The notes under the pieces were generated by a model. It ran no database searches. It was not told where the DNA came from and worked only from the letters and a program-made list of their open reading frames with translations. Both the position numbers and the translations under genes were made by a program. Of a stretch of 64,000 bases of DNA, positions 46,661 through 55,033 are shown piece by piece; the first letter of the stretch is position 1, and every line of letters begins with the position of its first letter. Source of the stretch: Desulfomonile tiedjei DSM 6799 (GTDB taxonomy: Bacteria; Desulfobacterota; Desulfomonilia; Desulfomonilales; Desulfomonilaceae); the NCBI RefSeq assembly GCF_000266945.1, contig NC_018025.1:1488001-1552000 (forward strand), in the 5' to 3' direction.

Positions 46661-48004
46661 TCAGATCTTCTCCTGAGAGATGTGTTTCGCAATCACATCC
46701 CATGCTGCGCCTGCAGCAACTGCAGAAGAAACCACCATCGAAAACACCATGTAACGCGCATGCATCCACGGATGGACGCAGGCATGGTTCACCAGAACCA
46801 GCAGAAGCAGGTGAAACAGGAGCGCCGAAACTGCGACTATGGCAACGGGTCTCAATGCCTTCAACTGATCGCTGCGGTTTCGCATGATCAGGATTCCGGA
46901 CAGAATTACGATAGGAAGCATCTGAAATGCAGCATATCCGGTAAGGGATTGCGGCAGCGGCATGAACCGGCCTCCAAGATTGAAAAGGTATGCATCCACT
47001 GCAGGTAGGGCGCTCAGGATCGCGGAACTCCGGGTTAATTCCATGCCCGATGCAAGTTCCTGGGGCAGGATGTCTCCCTGCAGTCTATATGCGAGCCGAT
47101 CCGTAAGCTGTCCCACAAACAAAGAAGGATCGACCTGTTCGAAAAGGTACGCGATCGGAACGCGAAGCACCATCATGAGCGCGGTAATCGCCAGGAACAG
47201 GACCGCAAATTTGAATGGCGCAGCCATATCGTGAATCCGCAATTCCCGCTCTTCACGCTGTAGAAAAAAGAGCAAGCTGAATGCAAGAGTGGGAAACACG
47301 TAATCGTACCCCACCCAGTTCGCAAATATGCCTCCCAGGACAGCGGGCGCAACGAACGATTTGCCCCTTTCGAGGCGCAAACCCGTGTACGCTGCAGTCA
47401 AACCCGCCACAGCCAGTCCCCATGTGTGGGTGTGAAAACTTTCCATGTAGATGACGCCGGACCCCAAGAGCAGCAAACCGAAAACCAGGCCTCCCATGGT
47501 GCTCAGCCTTTTAGTCCACACGAAGGCAAAGAAGAAGAACGACAGAAGCACAGCCCCCATCGCAGCTTTGGACGCAATAGCCGGGTCGATGTACACGTAC
47601 AGTGCAATAGCCGTGAGCACTATATGTCCGGTCCAATATCTGTGAAGCAATTCTCCTTGACGAGTTTCCAATGCTTTCACAAGAGCCTGGTTGTTCTGTG
47701 GTGTGAGCACATGCTTGAGGAGGTCGAAACCGGCAGGAGGTGCATTGGCAGGGAGAAAATAGGTCCAGAGTGAATGCCTCGGACACATTGCTGAATACAA
47801 AATGTTCGCGACGACGATCCCGTCCATCCAGTCGTCAAATCGTTGCGCAGGATTTTGTTCTGACCAGGATTTCAGCAGGGATACTGTTTCAGGAGAAACA
47901 TGTGATGCGGCAAACCCTGCCAGCATCGTAAGCCCGATAATTATCGCAAAACCGGCGAGAAACGCTGCGGTAAACTCTCTCATAAAATGTCGCATTTGAA
48001 TCAT
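46661..48004 (-). CDS. Polytopic inner-membrane protein, unknown function
   Basis: 447 aa with about ten hydrophobic segments (for example FTAAFLAGFAIIIGLTMLAGF, IVLTAIALYVYI, GAVLLSFFFFAFVW). Large loops carry no motif I can assign. The overall look is that of a GT-C-like glycosyltransferase or an O-antigen-type membrane enzyme but without a supporting motif. The frame extends upstream to a TTG that coincides with a TTGACA hexamer; I therefore use the ATG at 48004. Confidence 0.7.
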   Translation of the reverse strand: MIQMRHFMREFTAAFLAGFAIIIGLTMLAGFAASHVSPETVSLLKSWSEQNPAQRFDDWMDGIVVANILYSAMCPRHSLWTYFLPANAPPAGFDLLKHVLTPQNNQALVKALETRQGELLHRYWTGHIVLTAIALYVYIDPAIASKAAMGAVLLSFFFFAFVWTKRLSTMGGLVFGLLLLGSGVIYMESFHTHTWGLAVAGLTAAYTGLRLERGKSFVAPAVLGGIFANWVGYDYVFPTLAFSLLFFLQREERELRIHDMAAPFKFAVLFLAITALMMVLRVPIAYLFEQVDPSLFVGQLTDRLAYRLQGDILPQELASGMELTRSSAILSALPAVDAYLFNLGGRFMPLPQSLTGYAAFQMLPIVILSGILIMRNRSDQLKALRPVAIVAVSALLFHLLLLVLVNHACVHPWMHARYMVFSMVVSSAVAAGAAWDVIAKHISQEKI

Positions 48005-48177
48005 GCAGTATCCAGACACGCGGGAATTCGATAAGTATGCCGTATTGCGGTGTGTTGTCAATTTTTGAATTGACCGTGCATAATATTTGAGGAGTGAAGA
48101 TCCTATTGCGCAGACCGTTTTTTTATGTCACGATTTTTTAGTATTTCCGTTCGTAATTTCCTGGAGCACCACCAAAA

Positions 48178-48630
48178 ATGGAAACTGGTTTGATTCTGGT
48201 AACCGTGGGTGACGCTGCCAATAGCGTTCTTCCTGCCATGGGGCAGGTCTTAAGAGCCATGGGGCGTCATCTTAAAATAGGAATAATAACTACTTTGCCG
48301 GCTGACTGGCGTAGATGCATGGAAAAATTTACCGTCCCATTAAAAGATTCTGTCCATATCTATGAACTCAGTAAAGACGAGACCCCGGACACTTTACGAG
48401 AAGAATGGGAAACTGCGACAAAATCAATTACTTCAGATCATTATGGGATGGTCATTTTACAGAACATCAGCATTCTGGTGAAGAAGAATGCCATTACCAC
48501 AGACCAGCTTGTGGAAATGCTCAGAAAGCGACCCGCGTCACTTCATGTGATCATTGCCGATTCGGACCCAGGGCAGGCGGTTCTGGAAGAATCGGACATG
48601 ATCACAGAAATGCGCACGCTAAAGGGATGA
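48178..48630 (+). CDS. CobO-like protein lacking nucleotide-binding motifs (probable pseudoenzyme)
   Basis: 150 aa that track the whole corrinoid adenosyltransferase (CobO/BtuR) chain: GLILVTVGD...VLRAMGRHLKIGIITTL at the start, TLREEWETATKSIT, a MVILQNIS strand, ITTDQLVEMLRKRPASLHVII and ESDMITEMRTLK at the end. In true CobO the first loop is a P-loop (GxGKGKTT) and the later strand ends in Asp-Glu; here these read GDAANSVLPA (11-20) and LQNIS. So the ATP site is gone while the scaffold stays. Role unknown. Confidence 0.72.
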   Translation: METGLILVTVGDAANSVLPAMGQVLRAMGRHLKIGIITTLPADWRRCMEKFTVPLKDSVHIYELSKDETPDTLREEWETATKSITSDHYGMVILQNISILVKKNAITTDQLVEMLRKRPASLHVIIADSDPGQAVLEESDMITEMRTLKG

Positions 48631-48960
48631 CTTTTCTACTAACCCGCGGTCAGATCTGGAACCCGGTTTGTGCTTCGGGGAGGTACAGCCATCCGGCAAT
48701 GTATCGCAAACGGGCCTGAAAACACGCTCCTGAAAATCGTCCAGGAATGCCTCAATTTCCGGCCTGTTTTCTTCCTCTTGCGGAAGATCGTACAAATCGA
48801 TCAGTTCGTCGGTATCATGCCTATACAGGAAGATTACGAGTTTCTTATTTTTCAAATTACTCGCCCAGGCCTCGGCAGTTAGAACCGATCCCGTAAAGGG
48901 CCGGGAAAAAAACCTGTACCCGGACTCGACGAGTTTTGTAACAATATGTTCCCTTCTCAT
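48619..48960 (-). CDS. Hypothetical protein
   Basis: 113 aa with a plausible globular core (KKLVIFLYRHDTDELIDLYDLP, then an acidic helix EIEAFLDDFQERVFRPV) and a basic, Pro/Lys-rich tail. Convergent with the CobO-like gene, overlapping it by 12 bases. A weak AAAGG lies about 8 bases before the ATG. No family known; a chance frame is not excluded. Confidence 0.45.
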   Translation of the reverse strand: MRREHIVTKLVESGYRFFSRPFTGSVLTAEAWASNLKNKKLVIFLYRHDTDELIDLYDLPQEEENRPEIEAFLDDFQERVFRPVCDTLPDGCTSPKHKPGSRSDRGLVEKSSL

Positions 48961-49346
48961 TGAAAAAACCTTTTTTTATACGATCTGCTTCGGGCAGACC
49001 TGAATCGTCATCAAAGAAATACGCAATAACCATACCATGCGATGCAAGAAAAGCCAAATCAGCGCCATGCCTTGACGAACAATAGGTTGAGGATCGTCTT
49101 TTTTGCTACATTTTGGTAGGAACTCGCTGAAAACCGACGACTAGGAATGAAGATAGCGTTGCACGATTTTGTTCCGTATCAAGGAAAGTAGAGGAAACCG
49201 GAACCCCGCATCGGAGTCCGAATCAATAGGCAGAGAACGATATCTTGCATTGCGATCGATGCATATTTTCCTGTTGGACGCAATGATTCCGGAAGTGTTT
49301 GGTTATATTGTCGGCTGCCTCTTGAACCTATGAAAGGACAATCCTC
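48961..49346. other. Intergenic region before the DsrE-like gene
   Basis: About 385 bases. On the minus strand an open stretch (TTG start, DLAFLASHGMVIAYFFDDD) runs into the frame next to the preceding hypothetical gene but has no ribosome site and stops soon after, so I do not call it. A GAAAGGA site at 49332 serves the DsrE-like gene. Confidence 0.35.
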
Positions 49347-49697
49347 ATGAAACCGAAAGTTGTGTTCCACATCGATTCAAATAAACCGGGACGGTTGGAT
49401 ATGATACTGACATCCATTCGTAACATTTTGGACGAGGTGTCTGACAACAATGCGTCAATATTTGTTATTGCCGAAGCCGAATCTATTGTCCTGTTCCGAA
49501 AGGACATGCCCCCAAGTCTCGCGGACGAGTTGCAGAAGCTCCGTGGACGAGGTGTCCATTTCCTCCTCTGTGAACAGAGCGCGATGAGACAGGGACTTGC
49601 CAAGAGCGACCTTATCCCCGATTTCCCTTTGATCAAATCGGGAATATGGGAGTTGATCAGATTGCAGCTCGAAGGCTTCGCGTATGTGAAACCATGA
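49347..49697 (+). CDS. DsrE-like family protein
   Basis: 116 aa, alpha/beta pattern of the DsrE/DsrF superfamily: VVFHIDSNKPGRLDMILTSI, ASIFVIAEAESIVLFRK, and GVHFLLCEQSAMRQGL with a Cys in the usual place of the sulfur-carrier Cys. DsrE-type proteins shuttle sulfur in oxidation and tRNA-thiolation systems, but many single-copy relatives have no known role. It is the second small alpha/beta protein in this cluster, following the CobO-like gene by about 700 bases. AAAGGA precedes the ATG by 9 bases. Confidence 0.78.
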   Translation: MKPKVVFHIDSNKPGRLDMILTSIRNILDEVSDNNASIFVIAEAESIVLFRKDMPPSLADELQKLRGRGVHFLLCEQSAMRQGLAKSDLIPDFPLIKSGIWELIRLQLEGFAYVKP

Positions 49698-49703
49698 AAA
49701 GGG

Positions 49704-49803
49704 AATCATACCCATTCGCTTTCAAAGAAGTAATACTGGGGAAACACTTCTTACAAGAAGGGTTTCCCCAGTATTTACTGCTTAGAAGCGAATGGGTATG
49801 ATT
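49704..49803. terminator. Nested 100-bp inverted repeat (bidirectional terminator candidate)
   Basis: Three nested arms: outer AATCATACCCATTCGCTT/AAGCGAATGGGTATGATT (18 bp, perfect), middle AATACTGGGGAAAC/GTTTCCCCAGTATT (14 bp, perfect) and inner CTTCTT/AAGAAG. The whole fits between two convergent genes (stops at 49697 and 49816). The middle portion is the reverse complement of a piece at 33108-33131. Confidence 0.7.
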
Positions 49804-49815
49804 GATCGCCTACGC

Positions 49816-51909
49816 TTAAATTCCGCCATATTGAGATTTCATCTGATCCAGGATTCTCAAAAAACTGAGTCTCAGCTTGCGGTACGCTGCAGCCTTTTCT
49901 TTTGAGCCACACGATTTTTCATTGCCTTCCAGAATATTCGTGAGTGCTACAGCGCTCGCAACATGCGACAGAGCACTATTCGGTTCAAGCGCGTCATTTT
50001 GTGCAAGTCTTACCAATTCGGACTCGCAGTATCGTTTCGGATCTCCTGTCAAACATCTCGAGCCTGCCTGCGTCGCGTCCGCAAAGAGGGTATATGCTTC
50101 GGGATCGGGCAGTTGTGTCAGAGATTCCTGCAACCTGCCGATGAGACCCGGACTTAACTTTCCTGTTGTGTAGTACGAGAAGAAGGCCTGAGCAAGTATT
50201 CTCGACCGGGAATCCACATATTTGAACCTGTCCAGTTCATCCGCGTCCCTTGTAAAGGGAAATCGGCTCGGATCGTTTTTGGCTAAAATCACGAGAAATC
50301 GATCCTTGTATATGCAGATCCAGGATTTTGACCGCATAAGCGCCGTTGCAATAGTGAAATAATGGGGCCTGTCCGCTGTATCGATGATTACCAGCTCAGT
50401 TCCGTATGTTGCCATTACGTCTGTAAGAGATTGCACGTCATCAGGTTCAGGATCGAATACCGAAAGATACGCTTTCATCACTTTTTGCGGAAAAAAGGAT
50501 TGTGCCCTTAAATCGAAAAAGACCTGGATTTCCGGTATTTGGAAGATCAGATAATCCGACAAAAAAACATTGGTGAACACGCGTCCATTGATTCCGTTGT
50601 CCTTGAGAAAGGCCACCGCGTCTTTTCGCGACAAGGTGTTCGTCATCAGACGCGATGCGACAGTCCGATCTTGCAATGATGGATTGAGCGGATTCGCAGC
50701 AGAGTACCGGATGGCAGTCTTATACGAGATTGCTCCGAGAACAACGAGTCCCGCGACAGCTAAAGCCGCTGGAATAGCCTTTCCTGCCCGATTTCTTATG
50801 AATGCCCCGGCACGTGGAAATTCGTCCGCCGCAAACCGTACGGCACCGTACATGCCCAAGCCAAGAACCGGTACCAGTGCAACAGCACCGAAGAGAAGCA
50901 TTCTCTGGAATTTGAACACGAGGGGGGCCATGAAAAGGGGAATGAGTATTTCCAGAAACACATCGGATTTTGTAGATTCCAGCAATCTCCGGAATGCGGA
51001 TTTTTGGTTCCGTGATACCACCAACAGGAAAATCCAAACCAGAATCGTAAAACCGAGGACCAGGAGGTAAGGCCTTGTTGAAAATGCCTTGAAATAACCC
51101 CTCCCGAATACCGATTTTACGTCCAATAATGGCTGCCAATCTACCCAGGATTCCGTTATGGATTCGGTGAAGAGTTGCTTGAAGAAGAGAGTAAGGTTTT
51201 CCGGTCCGTACGGATTTGCCCATGCAGCTCCAATGAGAGCAATAGCCAAGGTGATTCCCCAGAGTGCCGCATCCCGCCCGTGCTCGCGAAAGAACTGCGT
51301 GTCGGGGCTTCGCTTTGTCTCCAACGCATAGACGAGAGAGACAAGAAAACGCAAGCCTATGAGAACCAGTCCCAATATGAAGGACCCGTGAGAATTCGCC
51401 CAGAGAACGAGCACAGCGACAGTGCCCAAATGCCTCCAGCGTCCCCAGCGAGGGGGCCCTACCAGAAACGCTGACAACAGTGCAAAGTAGAACAAACCGA
51501 AATTTTCGGCCCGGATTTTGAGAAACGGAGCAAGCGCGAGAATCCCGAGCGCTACGGCAAGCATGGAAGCGCCTGGAGAAACCGACAGGAAACGGCACCG
51601 CATATAGAGAATCGCCGCTACTGCACAAAGCAGAATCGCTTTTATGAGAATCGGTCCAATTTCGTCCAGAAACAGGTACGACACATAATACGTGAGATGA
51701 GACAACCAGGACTGGTCAACCCACAGGGAGCCCGGAACGGAATATGACCAGGTGTCGGGGGTCGCGAGATTTCCATTCCAGATAGCGCGGCCGGCAACAA
51801 GCCCCAGGAACAAATCTTCATTGGTAAACGGCATGATCCACGCGATGAAACCGCTCAGAATCAGAACAATGAACAACACTCTACGCGTCAAGGCTTGCAT
51901 TCGATGCAC
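49816..51909 (-). CDS. Large polytopic membrane protein, GT-C-like
   Basis: 697 aa. About ten to twelve membrane segments in the first 400 residues (for example VLFIVLILSGFIAWIMPF, AAWANPYGPENLTLFF loop), then a ~270-residue soluble part. An early periplasmic-type loop has WVDQSWLSHL and WANSHGSFILG, a layout seen in GT-C glycosyltransferases and similar membrane enzymes, but no donor motif can be assigned. No close relative recognised. Convergent with the DsrE-like gene across the nested repeat. Confidence 0.7.
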   Translation of the reverse strand: MHRMQALTRRVLFIVLILSGFIAWIMPFTNEDLFLGLVAGRAIWNGNLATPDTWSYSVPGSLWVDQSWLSHLTYYVSYLFLDEIGPILIKAILLCAVAAILYMRCRFLSVSPGASMLAVALGILALAPFLKIRAENFGLFYFALLSAFLVGPPRWGRWRHLGTVAVLVLWANSHGSFILGLVLIGLRFLVSLVYALETKRSPDTQFFREHGRDAALWGITLAIALIGAAWANPYGPENLTLFFKQLFTESITESWVDWQPLLDVKSVFGRGYFKAFSTRPYLLVLGFTILVWIFLLVVSRNQKSAFRRLLESTKSDVFLEILIPLFMAPLVFKFQRMLLFGAVALVPVLGLGMYGAVRFAADEFPRAGAFIRNRAGKAIPAALAVAGLVVLGAISYKTAIRYSAANPLNPSLQDRTVASRLMTNTLSRKDAVAFLKDNGINGRVFTNVFLSDYLIFQIPEIQVFFDLRAQSFFPQKVMKAYLSVFDPEPDDVQSLTDVMATYGTELVIIDTADRPHYFTIATALMRSKSWICIYKDRFLVILAKNDPSRFPFTRDADELDRFKYVDSRSRILAQAFFSYYTTGKLSPGLIGRLQESLTQLPDPEAYTLFADATQAGSRCLTGDPKRYCESELVRLAQNDALEPNSALSHVASAVALTNILEGNEKSCGSKEKAAAYRKLRLSFLRILDQMKSQYGGI

Positions 51910-52099
51910 CGGACCGGCAGCACTTAAGAAAATTCAATGATGACATTAGGAAAATGAGCCCGCCTTTACAAGCGGAAAGCATGGCCGGGGGTTTTCAAGC
52001 AGACCACACGCGAATTTACCAAAATTTCTCGAGCAATTTAAGAGTGTTCATTGTGAGCACATATCTCCGACCGTCTGCCGATCGATTCTCATCCTCGGG

Positions 52100-52339
52100 T
52101 TAATCGATCGGTATCTTTCGGGATTCCCTCTCTTTTTTCATCTCCTCAGGAGAAAGACCGGAACCGAATACCACAGTGGATATGCCTCGCTGAAATTCCT
52201 GTAAGCCGTTGCGAAAGTGTATTGCTGCAGTCATCAGATCATCCGGTCTCGGCATTATGTACTTGAGCAACATGTAACCTGCTGCCATGGGCATCAACGC
52301 GATTCCCATGACCCTAACAAAAGCCTGTTCTGGATTCAT
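52100..52339 (-). CDS. Small membrane-associated protein coupled to the ArsA-like ATPase
   Basis: 79 aa with one hydrophobic segment (FVRVMGIALMPMAAGYMLLKYIM) and a charged C-terminal tail with EEMKKERESRKIPID. The ATG overlaps the stop of the ATPase gene by 4 bases, so the two are translated together and may form a unit. No family recognised; it could anchor the ATPase at the membrane. Confidence 0.65.
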   Translation of the reverse strand: MNPEQAFVRVMGIALMPMAAGYMLLKYIMPRPDDLMTAAIHFRNGLQEFQRGISTVVFGSGLSPEEMKKERESRKIPID

Positions 52340-53550
52340 TCATAATCTCCTTGCTCTTGGCTGAACGATATGGTGAGCACGTTGTCCTCCAAGGATGCCC
52401 GTCCCGGTTTCCGGCCCGACAATACCCGCGGCAAAAACACATGTCTTTTAAACGATCCGATCCGTACCACGAGATTTCCGTCTTCAGTCATCAAATCTAC
52501 ATAGTCCTTGGTAATGAATGGCAGTTTAATCTTGAGCGCGTAGTTGCCGTTGTTCTGTTCGACACTATAGGGCGACTCTCGATAGAGCAAAGCCGCGGGG
52601 TCCAGATTTTCGTACATGATTTGGCCCATTTTCAAGAGCATGTCCGTGCCGACCACCTCATCCTGCAACATGGGCACTTTTCTCAAAGGAATGGGATCGA
52701 ATATGCGGTTAATTTCTTCAAGGCTTCTCTGTTGGGTAGAGATCCAGTCCTTGAAATAATCATCCTGCAAATCCCGGGGGAAAAGCCTATTCACGATTAT
52801 TGCGTCAACAACCAATCCGTACAGGCAGAAATACATGAAGGCTCTCTGAGTCTCGCGTACTACCATCTTCTCTGCATTGGTAACGAGACGCACTGACGTG
52901 ATGTCCCGGTCGAGGAGTACGTCATCCACACCATCCAATTTTAGGAACAGATCCTGCAAAGCTGCAAAATAGGAATCCTCGGGCAAAGGAATATCGGTCA
53001 ACTTCTTCGCTATGGGGCGGGTAACCCGCATGAGGTTGCGTTCCAGCTTAAAAACTTTCTTTATATACCACTCAAGAGTGGAAGGCATGCTCACGAAACG
53101 CAACGATTCGCCGGTGGGAGCGCAGTCGACAACGATGACATCAAAAGTCTTTTCGCGATAATACTGATTGATATAGAGAAGGCTTACTACATCTTCCATG
53201 CCTGGAATAATGGCCAATTCTTCGGCAAGGGTATCTGCCATTCCGCTTGCTCCCAAAAGAGCAGCCAGATATTTGGAGACTTCTCCCCAGTGTTTTTCAA
53301 GTTCTTCCTGAATATCTACTTCCTGCATCCAGAGATTATCAGCTATTCGGACAGATTTTCCGCGATTACGGTCGTGAAGATCGATTTCTCTTTGGAACGC
53401 GTCTGCAAGGCTATGGGCGATGTCGACTGAAATCACGATAGTCTTCAGGCCTTGTCGAGCGCAGCAGAGCGCCGTTGCTGCTGCAGCGGTAGTCTTTCCA
53501 ACACCGCCTTTTCCCGAGAAAATGATTATTCTTGGTTTGTTGGTTTCCAC
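52336..53550 (-). CDS. ArsA/GET3-type ATPase with C-terminal Hsp20-like domain
   Basis: Homologue of the arsenite pump ATPase/Get3 family. Seen: the deviant Walker A FSGKGGVGKTT near the N-terminus, ISVDIAHSLADAF (switch I), VVDCAPTGESLRF (switch II) and VVDAIIVNRLFP. The last ~70 residues (KLPFITKDYVDLMTEDGNLVVRIGSFKRHVFLP) look like the ArsA-associated Hsp20 domain. I choose the GTG at 53550, preceded by GGGAGGA, which gives 404 aa; the frame remains open for 53 more codons upstream with an unusual Tyr-rich stretch and no ribosome site. Not next to arsenic genes, so a chaperone-like role is possible. Confidence 0.85.
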   Translation of the reverse strand: METNKPRIIIFSGKGGVGKTTAAAATALCCARQGLKTIVISVDIAHSLADAFQREIDLHDRNRGKSVRIADNLWMQEVDIQEELEKHWGEVSKYLAALLGASGMADTLAEELAIIPGMEDVVSLLYINQYYREKTFDVIVVDCAPTGESLRFVSMPSTLEWYIKKVFKLERNLMRVTRPIAKKLTDIPLPEDSYFAALQDLFLKLDGVDDVLLDRDITSVRLVTNAEKMVVRETQRAFMYFCLYGLVVDAIIVNRLFPRDLQDDYFKDWISTQQRSLEEINRIFDPIPLRKVPMLQDEVVGTDMLLKMGQIMYENLDPAALLYRESPYSVEQNNGNYALKIKLPFITKDYVDLMTEDGNLVVRIGSFKRHVFLPRVLSGRKPGRASLEDNVLTISFSQEQGDYE

Positions 53551-54181
53551 GCCGTCCTCCCGGTACATATTGTAACCATAATAGTATAGTACTTGGGTAT
53601 AATAAAAGTGTTGCCATTCCTCCGGTTCCTCAATGTTCCTGATCTGTGGCAAAAGAACCCGGCGAAAAATGAGGTTTCGATCCATCCAGTCTCTGGTAGA
53701 TTCTTTCATGAAAACGGTTATTAATCAGCGTGCCAGACGTAGTGAGCTTTAAAAACCCATGCTGCCGGGTGTTTTATCCCCTCACGGATCGTAAGTAACA
53801 AGCTTATTTCAAAGGGCGCCAGAGAGATGGTGGGTTGTTTTTACCCACTCTGCTCTGTCGTTGAAGCTCCAAATTTCTGAAAATAAATCACGACTTCCAC
53901 GGATTCTGAGCGGATTCGTGTATTCGATGAGATTGGCACAGATGTTGCTAAAAGTTCTCAGCACGCACCGAGTTCGGATGCGGAATGAGGTTGGAATTGC
54001 TATCAGCGGGTTGCTGACAGGCCGTGACTTTATGTAAATGGAACGCGTGCAGAACGTGGCTAGCGGTCGAATGACTTGGCGGTCTAGCGCAGACCGGGGC
54101 CGGTAGTGATGATAAGTACAGAAAAGGTCACGGCGCTTAATTGGTACATTTTTCAGGAGCAAAAGGACGTTTGCCTCGGGT
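53551..54181. other. Intergenic region upstream of the ArsA-like gene
   Basis: About 630 bases. If the ATPase started at its upstream ATG, 53551-53709 would be coding. The rest has no gene I can support; the long minus-strand frame here has no ribosome site and a composition unlike a protein. A weak TATACT hexamer near 53590 on the minus strand may be part of a promoter for the ATPase. Confidence 0.35.
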
Positions 54182-54313
54182 TTAGCTGCCACAATTCAGT
54201 TCATATGCGCCTCCAAGGCCAGTAAATTTGGGGAGCCTTCCAAGGTCTTCCCCAATTTTTTCCAGTGCTTTTCCTGCCTTTGCGATACCCATCATTGCGC
54301 TGAGAGTTTCCAT
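54182..54313 (-). CDS. Possible 43-aa peptide gene
   Basis: A short frame encoding METLSAMMGIAKAGKALEKI, then GEDLGRLPKFTGLGGAYELN and CGS. The N-terminal half is an amphipathic Lys/Glu helix; a GlyGly pair precedes a short Cys-containing tail, loosely like a double-glycine leader. GAGCGG lies about 6 bases before the ATG. It is divergent from the 152-aa gene that starts 94 bases away. Coding potential is unproven. Confidence 0.35.
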   Translation of the reverse strand: METLSAMMGIAKAGKALEKIGEDLGRLPKFTGLGGAYELNCGS

Positions 54314-54406
54314 ATTCCGCTCTTTGTTGTGTGTTGAATCCAAAATTCATTTCTCGCATCTGTATTCTTGAATTGGCCCAGAGTAATACCCGGAGGAGGT
54401 CAACCG

Positions 54407-54865
54407 ATGGGAATTAAGGAGACATTTGAAAAGGCCGCGGATTCAATCATCAAAAGTGCTAAAGAAACTATGGGCATTGAAGAAGAGCGCGAACGTACAC
54501 GTGGCACAGGAGTAGATATGCCGGAAAGCGGATTCTCGGGAGAGGTTGAACCCGAACTTGCTGGAGAACACCCTGAACCATTATATATGTCGGAAATGGA
54601 AAGCGAAGAGGAAGCTTACGAAGAAGCAGCTTACTTTGATACCGGTTTGATTGGTGCCGGTTTCAAGCGAGATTTTGTGGACAATATCCGAGATACGGCC
54701 GACGCTCGTGCAAACGAACAGAATGTTCGTCCTCAAATGGAAGTTTGGCCGTTCGAAGACGATTGGGGACATTGGGTTTTATCCCATGAAGACCCAGCCC
54801 GTTCCGTAGTCTGCAATACTCCGGAATTCAAGGATTCTCCGTATTGCGGTCACGGCGTCCACTAG
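54407..54865 (+). CDS. Acidic protein of unknown function
   Basis: 152 aa. An amphipathic N-terminal helix (KETFEKAADSIIKSAKETMG), a strongly acidic middle (rich in Glu, around EMESEEEAYEEAAY) and a C-terminal part with EDDWGHWV, CNTPEFKDSPYCGHGVH, whose two Cys and two His could bind a metal. GGAGGAGGT stands 7 bases before the ATG, one of the best ribosome sites in the window. A terminator follows at 54903. I know no family. Confidence 0.72.
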   Translation: MGIKETFEKAADSIIKSAKETMGIEEERERTRGTGVDMPESGFSGEVEPELAGEHPEPLYMSEMESEEEAYEEAAYFDTGLIGAGFKRDFVDNIRDTADARANEQNVRPQMEVWPFEDDWGHWVLSHEDPARSVVCNTPEFKDSPYCGHGVH

Positions 54866-54902
54866 CCAGCGGTTTTGTCAGATGTGTAGGTAGGAAACCC
54901 TG

Positions 54903-54933
54903 GGGAAGAGACGAGGTTCTCTTCCCGTTTTTT
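54903..54933 (+). terminator. Intrinsic terminator after the acidic-protein gene
   Basis: GGGAAGAG (54903-54910) pairs with CTCTTCCC (54919-54926) around an 8-base loop, followed by GTTTTTT. A standard rho-independent terminator 37 bases after the stop. Confidence 0.8.
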
Positions 54934-54975
54934 ATATGCCAGTTGACATAATTACTGATCTTTTGACCACATTGT

Positions 54976-55027
54976 CGAGCGGTGCTTTTCGCAATCGGAC
55001 GCTATTTTATACACTTGCCATATTATA
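54976..55027. repeat. Fragment of the TATAG/GCCAAAA element family
   Basis: Contains CTTTTCGCAATCGGAC and a downstream AC-rich TTGCCATATTATA, matching the right end of copy A (2255-2300). No left end is visible nearby, so this is a remnant. Confidence 0.45.
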
Positions 55028-55033
55028 AATATC

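Noticed and set aside
48005-48061. Upstream TTG start for the membrane-protein gene
   Set aside because: The TTG is part of a TTGACA hexamer and the extra residues are hydrophilic and lack a ribosome site; the ATG at 48004 fits the first membrane segment better.
53809-54192. 127-codon minus-strand frame upstream of the ArsA-like gene
   Set aside because: Composition is unlike a folded protein, no ribosome site, and no recognisable motif.
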